DNA of 64,000 bases from the NCBI RefSeq assembly GCF_037975245.1, contig NC_092569.1, positions 4,176,501 through 4,240,500 of the forward strand, in the 5' to 3' direction. Below the pieces are notes generated by a model. The model was not told the origin of the DNA and did no database searches. It was given only the letters and a program-made list of their open reading frames with translations. Each line of letters starts with the position of its first letter. Positions within the stretch are counted from its first letter, which is position 1. Source of the DNA: Apostichopus japonicus (taxonomy: Eukaryota > Echinodermata > Holothuroidea > Aspidochirotida > Stichopodidae). Below, piece by piece: positions 24,840 through 35,378 of this stretch. A program made the translations under genes and the position numbers.

Positions 24840-25724
24840 ATTACCTATAGTATATGAAAAATAGAACGAGCAAGAACATGACATGTCCGCTTCGTTAAGG
24901 AAAAATAGAAGGAACATGTACACGACATGTTTTATTTAGTATATAAAAATAGAATGAATATAACAATATGACATGCCCATCCAGATATATGAATAAGGAA
25001 CGAACAACAACACGTCCACTTAGTATATTAAAATAGGACGAACATGACTTGCCCATCCAGATATATGAAAACTGAACGAACAATAATATGTCTGTGCACT
25101 TAGTATATGAAAAAAGAATGAACATGATATGCCCATTTAGATATATGAAAAAGAACGAACAACAACATGTCCACTTATTGTATGAAAATAGAACGAACAT
25201 GAACATGGCATGCCCATCTAGATATATGAAAAAGAACGAACAACAACATGTCCACTAAGTATATGAAAATAGAGCGAACATGGCATGCCCATCTAGATAT
25301 ATGAAAAAGAACGAACAACAATATGTCCACTAAGTATATGAAAATAGAACGAACATGAACATGACATGCACATTTAGATATATGAAAACTGAACGAACAA
25401 CAACATGTCCACTTATTGTATGAAAATAGAACGAACATGAACATGACCGCCCATCTAGTTATATGAAAAATAACGAACCACAACACGTCCACTTAGTATG
25501 AAAATAGAGCGAACATGAACATGACCTGCCCATCTAGATATATGAAAATAGAACTAAAAACAACACGTCCACTTAGTACATAAAATTATAACCAAAATGG
25601 ACATGACATGCCCATTTAGATATATGAAAAAGAACGAACAACAACATGTCCACTTATAGAACGATCATGAACATGACTTTACTCACTATATGAAAATAAG
25701 CGGATATCACATGATATGCACACT
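24840..25724. repeat. Minisatellite (ATATGAAAATAGAACGAACA type)
   Basis: Tandem half-units of about 55-65 bp alternate between two versions, one with GAACGAACATGAACATGACATGCCC-like content and one with GAACGAACAACAACATGTCCAC-like content. Units are joined by TATATGAAAA. The array resumes after the inserted element at about 26098-26175. Minus-strand frames through it are periodic and not genes. Confidence 0.9.
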
Positions 25725-26089
25725 CAGTAGCGGATTAAGGGCGGGACAACAGGGGAACGTGCTCCGCCCCCCCCCCACATTTTGGGGGCCCCACATTTAG
25801 AGTATCCTAAAATTTACAAAACTGTCGTAATTGTGATCATTGAAGGTCTCGAATGTTAGCGGTGAAAGGTCTTTTTCAAAACTTAAGTTGATTAAAAATC
25901 ACATGAGAACCACGATGAGCCAACAGAGATTGGTGAACCTCAGTATTCTCGCTATCGAAAGTGACATTTTAAATTCATTAAAACACGATGAAATACTCTC
26001 TGCAAGCATGAAAGTGCGGAAAAAATACAGACTATAGGGCCCCCCACACAATTGCGTGCCCCCCCCCCCACACGCTTAGTCCGGCCCTG
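25725..26089. mobile_element. 365-bp hAT fragment element with perfect TSD
   Basis: Ends CAGTAGCGGATTAAG and CTTAGTCCGGCCCTG are imperfect inverted repeats. The perfect 8-bp target duplication TGCACACT flanks it (25717-25724, 26090-26097). It is inserted in the minisatellite. Inside is the C-terminal dimerisation segment of a hAT transposase and nothing else of the gene. Confidence 0.92.
25840..26037 (+). pseudogene. hAT transposase C-terminal dimerisation domain, fragment
   Basis: A 64-codon open frame ending in TAG encodes [20 protein letters not shown], then [15 protein letters not shown] and [16 protein letters not shown]. This matches the family signature S-x-ERSFSxLKLIKxxxRxxMxQxRLxxLxxLxIE of hAT dimerisation regions (ZMYM1-like group). 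The catalytic DDE part and the BED finger are absent, so this is a remnant carried by a non-autonomous element. The frame is still open to the normal C-terminus, which suggests recent spread. Confidence 0.9.
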
Positions 26090-26097
26090 TGCACACT

Positions 26098-26175
26098 ATA
26101 TGAAACTGAAAGAACAACAACACGGCATGCTCACAGCTTAGTACATAAAACTAGAACGATCATCAATGTGACATG
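26098..26175. repeat. Minisatellite, right remainder
   Basis: Continuation of the 24840-25724 array (ATATGAAACTGAAAGAACAACAACACGGCATGC and similar pieces, each under one unit). It becomes degenerate and stops by about 26175. Confidence 0.7.
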
Positions 26176-27675
26176 AAGAATGATTATCGTAGAACCTACC
26201 CTATCCCCTGTTGCTCTTTCTGTGTTAGAAATATAGCTGCATCCTCCTCTAATATTTCAATGAATTTTTATGCAAACATGGCTGCAACTTCAGCCATGCT
26301 TCGTTCTCGCATATACGTACTATACAAACCCGGTAATTCAGTATCACCATTTAATATCAATTATAATTATCCCAGCAGACACAAAAACGTATATCATAAC
26401 ATTTTTCATCGTGCTATAGAACTATTATAGTTCTATATATAGCACGAATACGATGATCTGCATGTATAGTTAATAATTGAATCAAGCAGAATGCAAATGT
26501 GTAGTTATATATACTCACTCTTGACTGCCTACAGAAATCACTAACAGGTTGAATTAATTACAGTACAGGAAACAGGGAAACTTTACCAAACAGTACGTAG
26601 TATATATCTAACTGACCAGATCATGGATGTGTAGTAGTATAATTGAAATGGTGATGGCTATGTATATATATATAATGAATTAAGCGGCAAAGTGAATGCT
26701 TGTAAACTTGTCATCGATTTTCTCTTATTTGCATGAAGCTGGCAAACATTGCACTTTTATAACAGCCAAACATGTGGTGACAGACGCTAGCCTATACAGT
26801 TAGGCTAGCGTCAGAAAAATGCATGTTCATCGCCCGCGTAAATGACAGCCGGCCAAGTAGTGGTATTACAAAACATGCCGTAATATGTATGGCGCGGGAA
26901 GGAATAAATTGAAAACGGCCTATATAAAGTAGTGTAAGCAAACATATACTCGGACCTAACGTATAAATGAGCGATATCAACACAATGGTTATATATGGTT
27001 TTAGATGAAACTAATTCGAAGTTTGATATATCGTCATTAATTTAAAATACTTAGTTACAGTTTTGAGATAGACAGTGTACATTTTTTAGATGCAAAAGTC
27101 GACATTCTTTTTCGAAATTGCGATATGAACATTTTAAATGTGCTCAATATTTTCGACTCCTCTAAATGTCAAGCAAAAACAAAAAGACTAATTAAGAAGA
27201 GCGTGATTTTGAGTAATTCATTTTTTTTCAATTCAAACTTTTAGGAAAAACTCTCATCATTGCGATATCAATTGCCGACATGTTTCTTGAAATTGTTACC
27301 CTTATATAAACTGCCGAGAAAAATATTAGGAATCAGCGTAATTTTCGAGGAAAATATTCGAAATTTTGGTCAAGTTGGTGAAGATGATACTGAGTTAAAA
27401 TTTTCAGGAACAAGTGAAAATAACAATGAAAAAATAAAGAAATAAAAGGTCATGTAGAAATTTCTGAGATAATAGAACTTAAATTCCGAGAAAAACGGTA
27501 GGGTCTCGTATGGGTCGTGGCTCAGTCTTGATCAAGAAAATCCTATATCGTGGACCTACAAGTTTGTAGACTGATGCTCTAAAAGACGTCATTATACTAT
27601 ACTATTTACTGTTTCTATCACTGAGACAATATAGTAATACGAAGAAATTAATGCCGACACAACACAAGAGAGAGC

Positions 27676-27677
<2 letters not shown>
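26176..27677. other. No gene recognised; two hairpins
   Basis: Hairpin 1 at 26408-26447 pairs TCGTGCTATA..GAACTAT with its complement, with a 4-base indel. Hairpin 2 at 26783-26812 has a perfect 12-bp stem, GACGCTAGCCTA, and a six-base loop. No coding signal. Confidence 0.5.
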
Positions 27678-27736
<59 letters not shown>

Positions 27737-27737
27737 T
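27678..27737. repeat. (TA)n microsatellite
   Basis: TA dinucleotides abutting the duplicated exon block. Confidence 0.95.
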
Positions 27738-27749
27738 ATGTTTGCTTAC

Positions 27750-27896
27750 CTCATTTCGTCAACGGCACCATCCAGTAATCCCCGACAGAAAGTGTTTAAG
27801 CCAGCTGTGATAATGGCTGCTTGGAGGAGCACGGCGAAAGACGTAATCACAAAGAAAGGAATCATGATGAACAGTCGCACCCACTGTCGCATTGCT
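27750..27896 (-). CDS. Duplicate of TMEM179B-like exon 4
   Basis: This 147-bp segment differs from exon 4 at 45359-45505 by only two bases, both in one codon (Phe here, Ile there, in the RL-F/I-IMIPFF segment). It is open in the same frame and keeps an AG acceptor and a consensus GTAAGC donor. Homology extends through flanking intron to about 27743-28038. No copies of exons 1, 2, 3 or 5 were found nearby. It may be an alternative exon of the same minus-strand gene, a partial segmental duplication, or an assembly artefact near (TA)n arrays. Confidence 0.6.
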
Positions 27897-28036
27897 CTAA
27901 TAATAATAAATCAAATAATCAAGACAAGAACATTAAAACCAATAATTGTAAAGCTATGTATCGCTTTACGAGAGAGCAGCATAATCAAACGTATTAAACT
28001 GCACACTGGTAAAATATCTGTCATTAAATGATTTGA

Positions 28037-28053
28037 TCAATGATGTATATGTA

Positions 28054-28121
<68 letters not shown>

Positions 28122-28129
28122 TAAATAAA

Positions 28130-28205
<76 letters not shown>
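28037..28205. repeat. (TA)n microsatellite
   Basis: About 165 bases of TA with short AAATA interruptions, starting exactly where homology to the 45.5-kb copy ends. Confidence 0.95.
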
Positions 28206-28208
<3 letters not shown>

Positions 28209-29249
28209 TCATTAGAGAAGAAGCAGTACAGCCATATAAATTGAAGCCACTCATCCAACTGGTGGCGCTTCGCTTTTACGGCAAGTAGAGTTCTCTATAA
28301 AGGAACTCTAACGGCAAGAAAGTACCGGCGCGTAATACAAACACTACCGTCTTTTGACATAACTAAAGTGATAAAGTTGACATAAATCACTCGAAATGGT
28401 GATATCGTGTGCCGCATTAAGGGGCATAAATCGTCAAATATGTGGCAGTGGACTGTAGTTTCACAGGTATTTCTTAGAAGCAATTACATATAGGAATCTA
28501 AATACTTTACACTATATTGTCGTATGCTCAGCTGCTGTATTGTTATTCACTGGACCCTGGATATAGTTATCCTAGGCCCTTAGACCGGATACAGCTGTCC
28601 TTTCGGATACGATTTGACTAAAGCCTAATGGCAAAAATGATTACCACCTTATTTGTCTTAAAACTGTTTCCCAGAATAACATGGGATGGCGGTTATGATG
28701 TCCTGGGCGTATCACTAACATATAATACTAGGAAAATAGGCTACTACACACTTTGCAACATTAACATTAAACTGAGAACTGCATATGCACAGAGGAAGTA
28801 TTACACAAATGTAGGTGTGAGGAGGTGGTGGAGAGGAGGTAGGGTTGCTTTTTCGTGGCACTTTTCAGGGACATCTATGACACTATTTGAGTGGAGCATT
28901 TAAATAATACTAGCAAGAAAAATGTTTCCAGACATTAAAAGTTGCACAAAACACTCCACTTACTCGAGTCATTAGTGGCGGGAAAAAAAGCTGTCAAAGT
29001 TGGTTCTCCAGCCATGAGTGTATAGTAGCCTACTTACCACTCTGGTCTCCAAAACATGTCTCTGTTGTGAAAGTACACCTGCTCTTTAAAAAAAAACGGG
29101 TAAAATCACATTCAGTTTCAAAGTCCCAACGCACAATGTATGTATGAAGACGTAAAAATGATATGGCTTTTTGCCGTACAACGCAAAGCGCCATCACTTT
29201 TTCGAGGAATCACTGCTTAAACGCACGGCAATTCACTGTGTCAACATTC
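28206..29249. other. No gene recognised
   Basis: Non-coding. The 91-codon frame at 28628-28903 has no motif. Confidence 0.45.
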
Positions 29250-29500
29250 TTCTTAGTTTAATTTCTAAATTAAACAAAACTGTTGGCAAATTGCTTATCC
29301 ACTGAACTTAGCCGGGGTAAGAAAATGAGTAAAGTAAGTTGGCCTGACGTTTCGATCCTAGCAGGATTTTCTTCAGAGGCTAAAATGACAATAACAGTAA
29401 CAGAAGAGACAAATACATGAACAGAATACAGACAGGTTAAAGGGCAGGGTGAACTCAAAAGAGATAGATGTAAATGGATAAGTAGACAATGGTTCAATTT
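29250..29500 (-). repeat. Inverted copy of the 3.7-kb hammerhead-like repeat
   Basis: The reverse complement aligns with 3840-4060 over the CACCCTG block, the CTGAAGAAAATCCTGCTAGG motif (29346-29376 including CGAAACGTC) and the AACAGTTTTGTTT tail. Confidence 0.6.
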
Positions 29501-30080
29501 CTATGAGTACAACACGAACGCACAAGTTACAAATTTGGAGCGGCATGCTCATCATAGGACTCGAGGTAGTTCAGCAGCACCTACATTGACACAGATATAA
29601 GTACATAGAATTTTCACAACAAAATGCATGAAAACATGATATTACACGCACAATCTAGTGAAACTAACTTCATGTTTCGTTTACCATATATGTGCTTAAG
29701 TAAATTTTATTAAGATGTTTGTGGATGATGCAAGTCAGCGGCGTTATTTGCTAGAACGTATTATGTAACATTATGTGTGAACTATTTTCTGTCAATGCGG
29801 CAAACTTCGCTTTTACGTTATCTGATTATTGTTTCGCGCAACAAGTGCCCGTTCTAAAGGTACGGAAACGCTCTACCAAACACTATCTCAGTGCATAGAA
29901 GTGACGTGGATGCGGAAAGTTAGTAACACGTAGCGGCCATAACATTTCTATCAGTTTTAATTATGAGCCTTGATACACTGGAAGGCACCGATTGAGAAGT
30001 ATCTTTTTTTTCGAGGAATGACGAAGGTATACGGGCACGAAGTTCAAAGTGACTCTAGTCGTATATTTTTAAAGAAGACA
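29501..30080. other. Upstream region of BPNT2
   Basis: Presumed promoter and 5' UTR. An in-frame upstream ATG at about 30018 exists, but the family alignment favours the ATG at 30081. No TATA element is clear. Confidence 0.4.
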
Positions 30081-30413
30081 ATGAATAGCGTAAAGATTAG
30101 TCCAATCGGGCTTTTGGTGTTGGCCTTTGTAGGGGCCTTAGCACTGTACTATGTGCAGCAAAGTTGGTGGGGACATGAAATTGAGGTCTCGACATCTGCC
30201 GATGAAATAAGCATGAAACAACTGTTATCTGCTGCAATATATGCAGCCGAAAAAGGTGGTGTCGAAGTTGTGAAAGTACGAAAAGATGCTGATCTAGAAG
30301 AAAAGAGCAAAGGGAAAACCTTAGAAGGTGCCAATAATCCTGTGACAGCTGGAGACATGAAATCCCATGAAGCAATTGTGTATTCCCTGAAAGTAACATT
30401 TGACGGTTTACCA
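30081..30413 (+). CDS. BPNT2: BPNT2 exon 1
   Basis: Residues 1-111: signal-anchor, then [36 protein letters not shown] and the end FDGLP. The donor GTAAGT follows in phase 0. Confidence 0.93.
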
Positions 30414-33400
30414 GTAAGTTTTGGTTACTTTTAGTCTTGTAACTTATCACTATGGTAGCATACTACCCATGTTGGTCTACGGTAAGTTATGCTGTGGATA
30501 CTGAAGTATATGTAAAATACCATAACTAGCCTTGGCCTACAGTAGTCTTAAATTTGAACCTTACCTAGGAGTAGGACCTAGCCTAGGCCTATAAATGTGT
30601 AATGTTGTTAGGCCTAGGCTATAGCGTACATAAACTCACCAAGCCTAGCCTAGGAATATAGTAGCCTACTGTAGAAAACCAGTCTTATTATGCCTATATG
30701 ATAGCATATATATTTGTGGTGACAGTGCACTTAGGACTGCCTGGGCATCTGCTACAGTTACTGTCTTGAGTGCTCTCACCCACCCCCCCCCCACTTTTAC
30801 TTTTAGTATTGTCAGCTGACATCAAACCCTTTGTCATAAGGATGAATGCTGGCATTATAGTCAACTCCATCGCAGATACTTCCTTTAGTAACATTTTCGA
30901 AGACTAGAACTCATTTCGCAGCAAGTTTGTAGGTAATTAAGCAAATGTATATATTCTCTGACATGATTTGTAGAACATGCTACTGATAAATCAGATCCTA
31001 CTTCTCAATGATACTGTATATGACAAGTACTATAGATTAGACTTTTCAGTCAAGGTTGCAGGATTTTCTAGATTGTTGAAAGCTTCAGCATACCGTGGGA
31101 AAGGTAATCGTGTACTTACAGTAGTTTCAAGGGGAAATGAATTGGCTTGTTAAATCACACCCTTTGTTGAGGAAACAGGTTTATCAAAAATTCTCAAGTA
31201 CGTATAGAGAGGGGGCAATATATCTGGTAAGAGAGAGTGTTGGTTATCTCCATTTCTAACACCTCCCTGCTTGCGCATGCATGAAAAGGCTTGCTAATTG
31301 CACACTTTGTACATTCATGAAACAGATTCTTAAATTCTCAAGTATATATGTAGTGAGAGGGGGTTATATATTCTGGAAAAGAAACTCGGGTTGAATCTCC
31401 ATCTGCAGTACCTCCTTGCTTTTGCTGTAAAGTAACTGACATGGCACTGTTCTGTACAGTAGACTTTGTCGTTTGCCAAATGGACGAAGTAATTTTGAAT
31501 ACCATTGGCAATGTACTGTATGGTCTGTGTTGAGTAGTGGTGTAGCAAAATCATATGCAAATGCGACTAATTTGAATGATATGTTTTCATACGTTGACAA
31601 CAGTTATCTTACAAAGTTTCCAATCATACAAGAGCAGAATATTTACATTTCGGTCCTCAAGCAAGCAGTCGGTGTTAGTGTAATCTCTATGGTTTTAATA
31701 AGGGTTGGAAAGTGGGACACTACAGTATGGTCTGATAAAGATATTTAGCCTTTTGCATTAATTACTGTAGCCTGGATGTCAACATCCATGGAAGGTTCCA
31801 CTGACCCACTTTCATGTTTCTCATTTGCTATATACTGTACAACATTTGGAATATTAGTAATGCCACTGACGTACAGTTTTGTGATTTATCATCCATCAAA
31901 GGTTGTATCCGAAGAGAAGGAAGATAAGCCATGGGATAAAACAAAAGTCAAGAAGTTGGAGGTGAACCATCCAGATGTGAAGTCTATCATCACCGACGAT
32001 CAGATGATACCCATCAAAGACGTAGTCGTGTGGGTCGACCCCCTTGATGCTACACAGGAATACACTGGTAAGTTTTAGCATGTCATTGATACAGTGCTTC
32101 GTCTCATGGAAGTCCATAGTATATAGTATACATGCTTACATCACTGTACTTAGGCTTTCTGGTAACTTCGCCCAACAGCCATTTCGCCCAACTGCCATTT
32201 CGTCCAACTAGCATGGGCATTTCGCCCAACCAGCATGGTCATTTCGCCCAACCAGCATGGTCATTTCGCCTAACCAGCATGGTCATTTCGACCAACCATT
32301 TTTTTACTCATTTTCGGTGAGAATAATATCGCTTTTGATGGGAGGCCTATTGTTCGTGGGTCATTAATCCACAGCTCTTGTTCTGCTTGATGACTTCGGT
32401 CAAGCATTTATCAAGTCCGCCAGGCGTTAATCAAGGGTATTGTTCACAGCAGTTGGGTGTTAATCTAGTTCTACATAGTGTTAATCTAATGTTATCAAAA
32501 AAGGGGGTGATCAGTCTCCATAAAAACCTATCAAACCTAACCCCTTAAACACTGATCCATCTTACCGACTGTAACCACGACTTCAAGTTGCCTTAATAAT
32601 GGGTTCGTATCCCGTAACTTTAACAATTCCCGAACGTTTCCTTATTAATTTGACCAAACCCATAGAAGTATCCCTGTCCGTTATATTGAAGTATAATATT
32701 TAATCAATGTTGGTCGAAATAACCAGCAAGGTTGGGCGAAATGACCAAGCTGGTTGGGGCGTTGGGCGAAAGGACCAACAGGGTTGGGCGAAATGGTATA
32801 GTTGGTCGAAATGGCAGTTGAGCCAAATGGTTGTTGGGCGAGTGACCAGTTTCCGTACAGCAGTAATGGCAGTGCCAAGTGTTCAGTCTAAAACAGTCCT
32901 TACCTATAAACGTCCAATCTCTTCCAATCATTGTCGCAGATATTCTGTCCATTCATTGTTCTTTTCAATCACAATCACAGCTGTAAATCAGTTTTGTTAC
33001 AGTTGAAAAAATGTCAAATACTTAACAAGTTTTCTTCCTTTCTCCCTCCCTCCTCCTGATAGAGAATTTAGTCCATTATGTGACAACAATGGTCTGTGTT
33101 GCTATCAAGGGAGAGCCTGTGATTGGTGTTATCCACAAACCATTTTCTGACCAAACAAGTGAGTATCTACTCTTTTATATGTTGTATTTATTTTTTAGTT
33201 CCAGTTTCTTCACGACTGAAGTGATTTTTATGTCAGTTATTAGTTCTCTGGTTGGCTAGTGTACAGTACGTCTTAATTGTTTACCCTATTCCGCTACTTT
33301 TGTAGTAAGATACTTTACAGCCGACAAGAAAGCTATGAATAATGCATGATAGCCTTGGTAAAGACATTGGGCAAATTTAGCAGTCAGGCCCTCGTAAGCA

Positions 33401-35378
33401 ATTAGATACCAGCACTTGTTGATAGGTTTTTCTTTGAACAGGATTATTAATCGGTTCGTAGAGATTCGATACGATTTATAGAAACAGCCTGGCTGGTAAA
33501 ACTGATGAGCATTTCCATCCCTTTTCATTTGATATTCCTCTGCACAACTAAATTTCAAATTCCTATGAGCAGAATGAGTGTCATTTCTGCTACCCTGCAT
33601 CATCTTATGAAATCGTGAATGTTAGTAAATAAGTATTGTGAGGGCAACACAAATCATAATATCTTCTCATATCATCACTTAAGGTTTCATTGGAAATTAT
33701 CAATTACCTTCAGTAAGCTATTTATGGTAGAAGGAAAGTGTAGAAGGACAAAGAGGGGATTAAGGGAAGAGTGTAGGGAATAAATTAGAGAAGGACAAGG
33801 ACAGAAAAGTGTGGAGAAAACAAGGTGGAAGAGAGCTTCAAGAGGAGGGGTGACAGAGGAGGATACCAGGTGGTGCAGGGGGGAAAGCAGAGGAAAGGTT
33901 AGTCATGTCCTTCCTGAATGTTCAGCCCATGAGGTTGAATGGTACGAAGGCGTTGCATCCGCAGCCTCTCTCTGCTGATTCGTACTAAGTCAGGACGGCT
34001 ATCTAAGGATTCAATCCCCTGTAGGGACATGTCATTGATTGTATTGTTAGGAAGGTTAAAGTGTTATCGAACCGGGGTCTCAGTCTTCATGGTGTTGACT
34101 GTGCATCTGTGACAATAGAACCGCTTCTTGAGGGTGGTTTTGGTTTCACCAACATACTGGATGCGGCAAACTCTACAATTCGTTTTATATTATATTTAAC
34201 ACTTTCTTAACTTTTCATGCCATTTAGCTTGGGCTTGGGTTGGACATGGTCACTCTGCCAATCTGAAGTCACCACCGTACAAAGTGAGCATGAAGGAGAG
34301 CCCAAATATCATCGTATCGAGGAGTCATGCGGGAGCGGTCAAAGGTGTGGCAGAGGAAACCTTTGGAAAAGAAGTTAACGTTATAAAAGCTGGTGGCGCA
34401 GGTGGGTATTTCACCGATTCATTTGAGGAACGGTTCCTCTCTGCTTCAGCAGGTCGCTTTAGAATGTTCTATATTGTTGATGCTATCTGTCGTGAAAATT
34501 AACTAGGTTTTTCTGCACACGTCTATGAAAGGAGACACTGATCCAAGTATCATCTTTAGTCTACACAATGGAGACGACTCCCCAAAAAGAGTTGAAAAAC
34601 CCACCTTTGCTCCATCTGGGAGATATCCTAGTTTTAAAAGGTCATCTCGGAAGGGAGGGGGGGGGGGGGGAGATGGGGTTGGCACTAAGTCACTGACACC
34701 TTCAATATTCTCTTTGTTTCAAGGTCTGTAGAATGTTAGCAGAGCAGAGCAGAATATTTCAAACAATAGAATCTTATATCAGAAACTTTGCGACTATGTT
34801 TGATATTTTGACCACAATAACAAAAAAATCATGATTATGGGACTTACTGGTGTGGTAAAGCACTGAATCTACTGAACCAAATGAATGGAAGTACACTACA
34901 GTAACAGGCATAGTCTGGACTGTATGAATCTTGCACCGAGTATCAACAGTGAATCAGCCGAGATGAATACACATGATACAAATTTGGGGCTGGTCATTGT
35001 ATTAATACATCAGTAGTAACAAATGCGCGGCAGTCACTTAAAATACCGAATGCTGTTGTTATTCATTTAATTTTATTTTTTTTTGTTGAATTTCTTAAAT
35101 TTCTTGTTCTACTTCTTCTCATCTTAACAGGTTACAAAGTTTTAGAGCTGTTTGCAGGCAATGCAGATGCCTACATACATACTACGTTGATTAAAAAATG
35201 GGACATCTGTGCTGGAAATGCACTCCTGAAGGAGATGAGTAGTAAAATGACCACATTATCAGGTGAATCTATCGGCTACGAGTACCAAAGCGATCCAAAG
35301 AACGATGGCGGCCTGTTGGCTTCAATATGGGACCATGATAATTTCTTGAAAAAATTGTCCAGCGCCAAAGGAGTTTGA
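30081..35378 (+). CDS. BPNT2: Golgi 3'-phosphoadenosine 5'-phosphate phosphatase, 5 exons
   Basis: Exons 30081-30413, 31902-32067, 33063-33158, 34228-34401 and 35131-35378 join in frame (1017 nt, 338 residues; the human protein has 359). All introns are GT-AG. Also called IMPAD1 or gPAPP, it hydrolyses PAP, the by-product of sulfotransferases, to AMP and phosphate in the Golgi lumen and supports glycosaminoglycan sulfation. A signal-anchor lies at residues about 7-25. The lithium-sensitive Mg-dependent phosphatase fold is shown by SEE (114-116), DPLDAT (157-162) and WDICAG (280-285), the usual metal ligands E, D, D and D. HEKSKGKT-like [26 protein letters not shown] and [10 protein letters not shown] all match the vertebrate protein closely. 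The start was chosen because [10 protein letters not shown] aligns with the vertebrate RLSPLG start. It appears intact. Confidence 0.95.
30414..31901 (+). other. BPNT2 intron 1
   Basis: GT-AG intron. Rich in AGGCCTA/TAGCCTA steps (30560-30670), including two TAGGCCTA palindromes. No gene inside. Confidence 0.8.
31902..32067 (+). CDS. BPNT2: BPNT2 exon 2
   Basis: Residues 112-166: VVSEEKED holds the metal-binding Glu pair, and [13 protein letters not shown] holds the DPxDxT signature. The acceptor is AAAG and the donor GTAAGT; the exon ends in phase 1. Confidence 0.93.
32155..32855. mobile_element. Foldback element in BPNT2 intron 2
   Basis: The left arm (about 32155-32300) is made of repeats of CATTTCGCCCAACCAGCATG. 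The right arm (about 32707-32855) contains the reverse complement as GGTTGGGCGAAATGACCA-type repeats. Both outer ends match (GGTAACTTCGCCCAACA against GGTCACTCGCCCAACAA read inward). About 400 bp of unrelated sequence separates the arms. No coding capacity. Confidence 0.75.
33063..33158 (+). CDS. BPNT2: BPNT2 exon 3
   Basis: Encodes [19 protein letters not shown] and [13 protein letters not shown], nearly colinear with vertebrate [20 protein letters not shown]. Starts and ends in phase 1; the donor is GTGAGT. Confidence 0.93.
33899..34190 (-). pseudogene. Penelope-like element GIY-YIG endonuclease end
   Basis: The minus strand reads [20 protein letters not shown] and, after one in-frame [15 protein letters not shown], then [18 protein letters not shown], to a natural stop at 33899. 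YVGETxxxLxxRFxxH followed by HFN and a C-terminal RExxxxxxLRTxxPxGLN is typical of the GIY-YIG endonuclease domain of Penelope-like retroelements. The in-frame stop and the missing reverse transcriptase make it a dead fragment. It lies antisense in BPNT2 intron 3. Confidence 0.85.
34228..34401 (+). CDS. BPNT2: BPNT2 exon 4
   Basis: Encodes [19 protein letters not shown], then [20 protein letters not shown] and KAGGAG. The acceptor is TTTAG and the donor GTGGGT; it ends in phase 1. Confidence 0.93.
34402..35130 (+). other. BPNT2 intron 4
   Basis: GT-AG intron with a 13-base G homopolymer (near 34658-34670). No gene inside. Confidence 0.8.
35131..35378 (+). CDS. BPNT2: BPNT2 exon 5, terminal
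   Basis: Residues 257-338: [19 protein letters not shown], then [12 protein letters not shown] with the third metal-binding Asp at 281, MTTLSGE and GGLLASI. The stop is TGA at 35376-35378. An AATAAA lies at 35526-35531 and another at 38537-38542; either could be the poly(A) signal. Confidence 0.94.

Noticed and set aside
24840-25680. Possible CRISPR-like array
   Set aside because: Units have no constant repeat/variable spacer structure, and the sequence is eukaryotic minisatellite DNA.
29970-30080. Upstream in-frame extension of BPNT2
   Set aside because: The family alignment begins at the ATG at 30081; the extra 37 codons have no counterpart.
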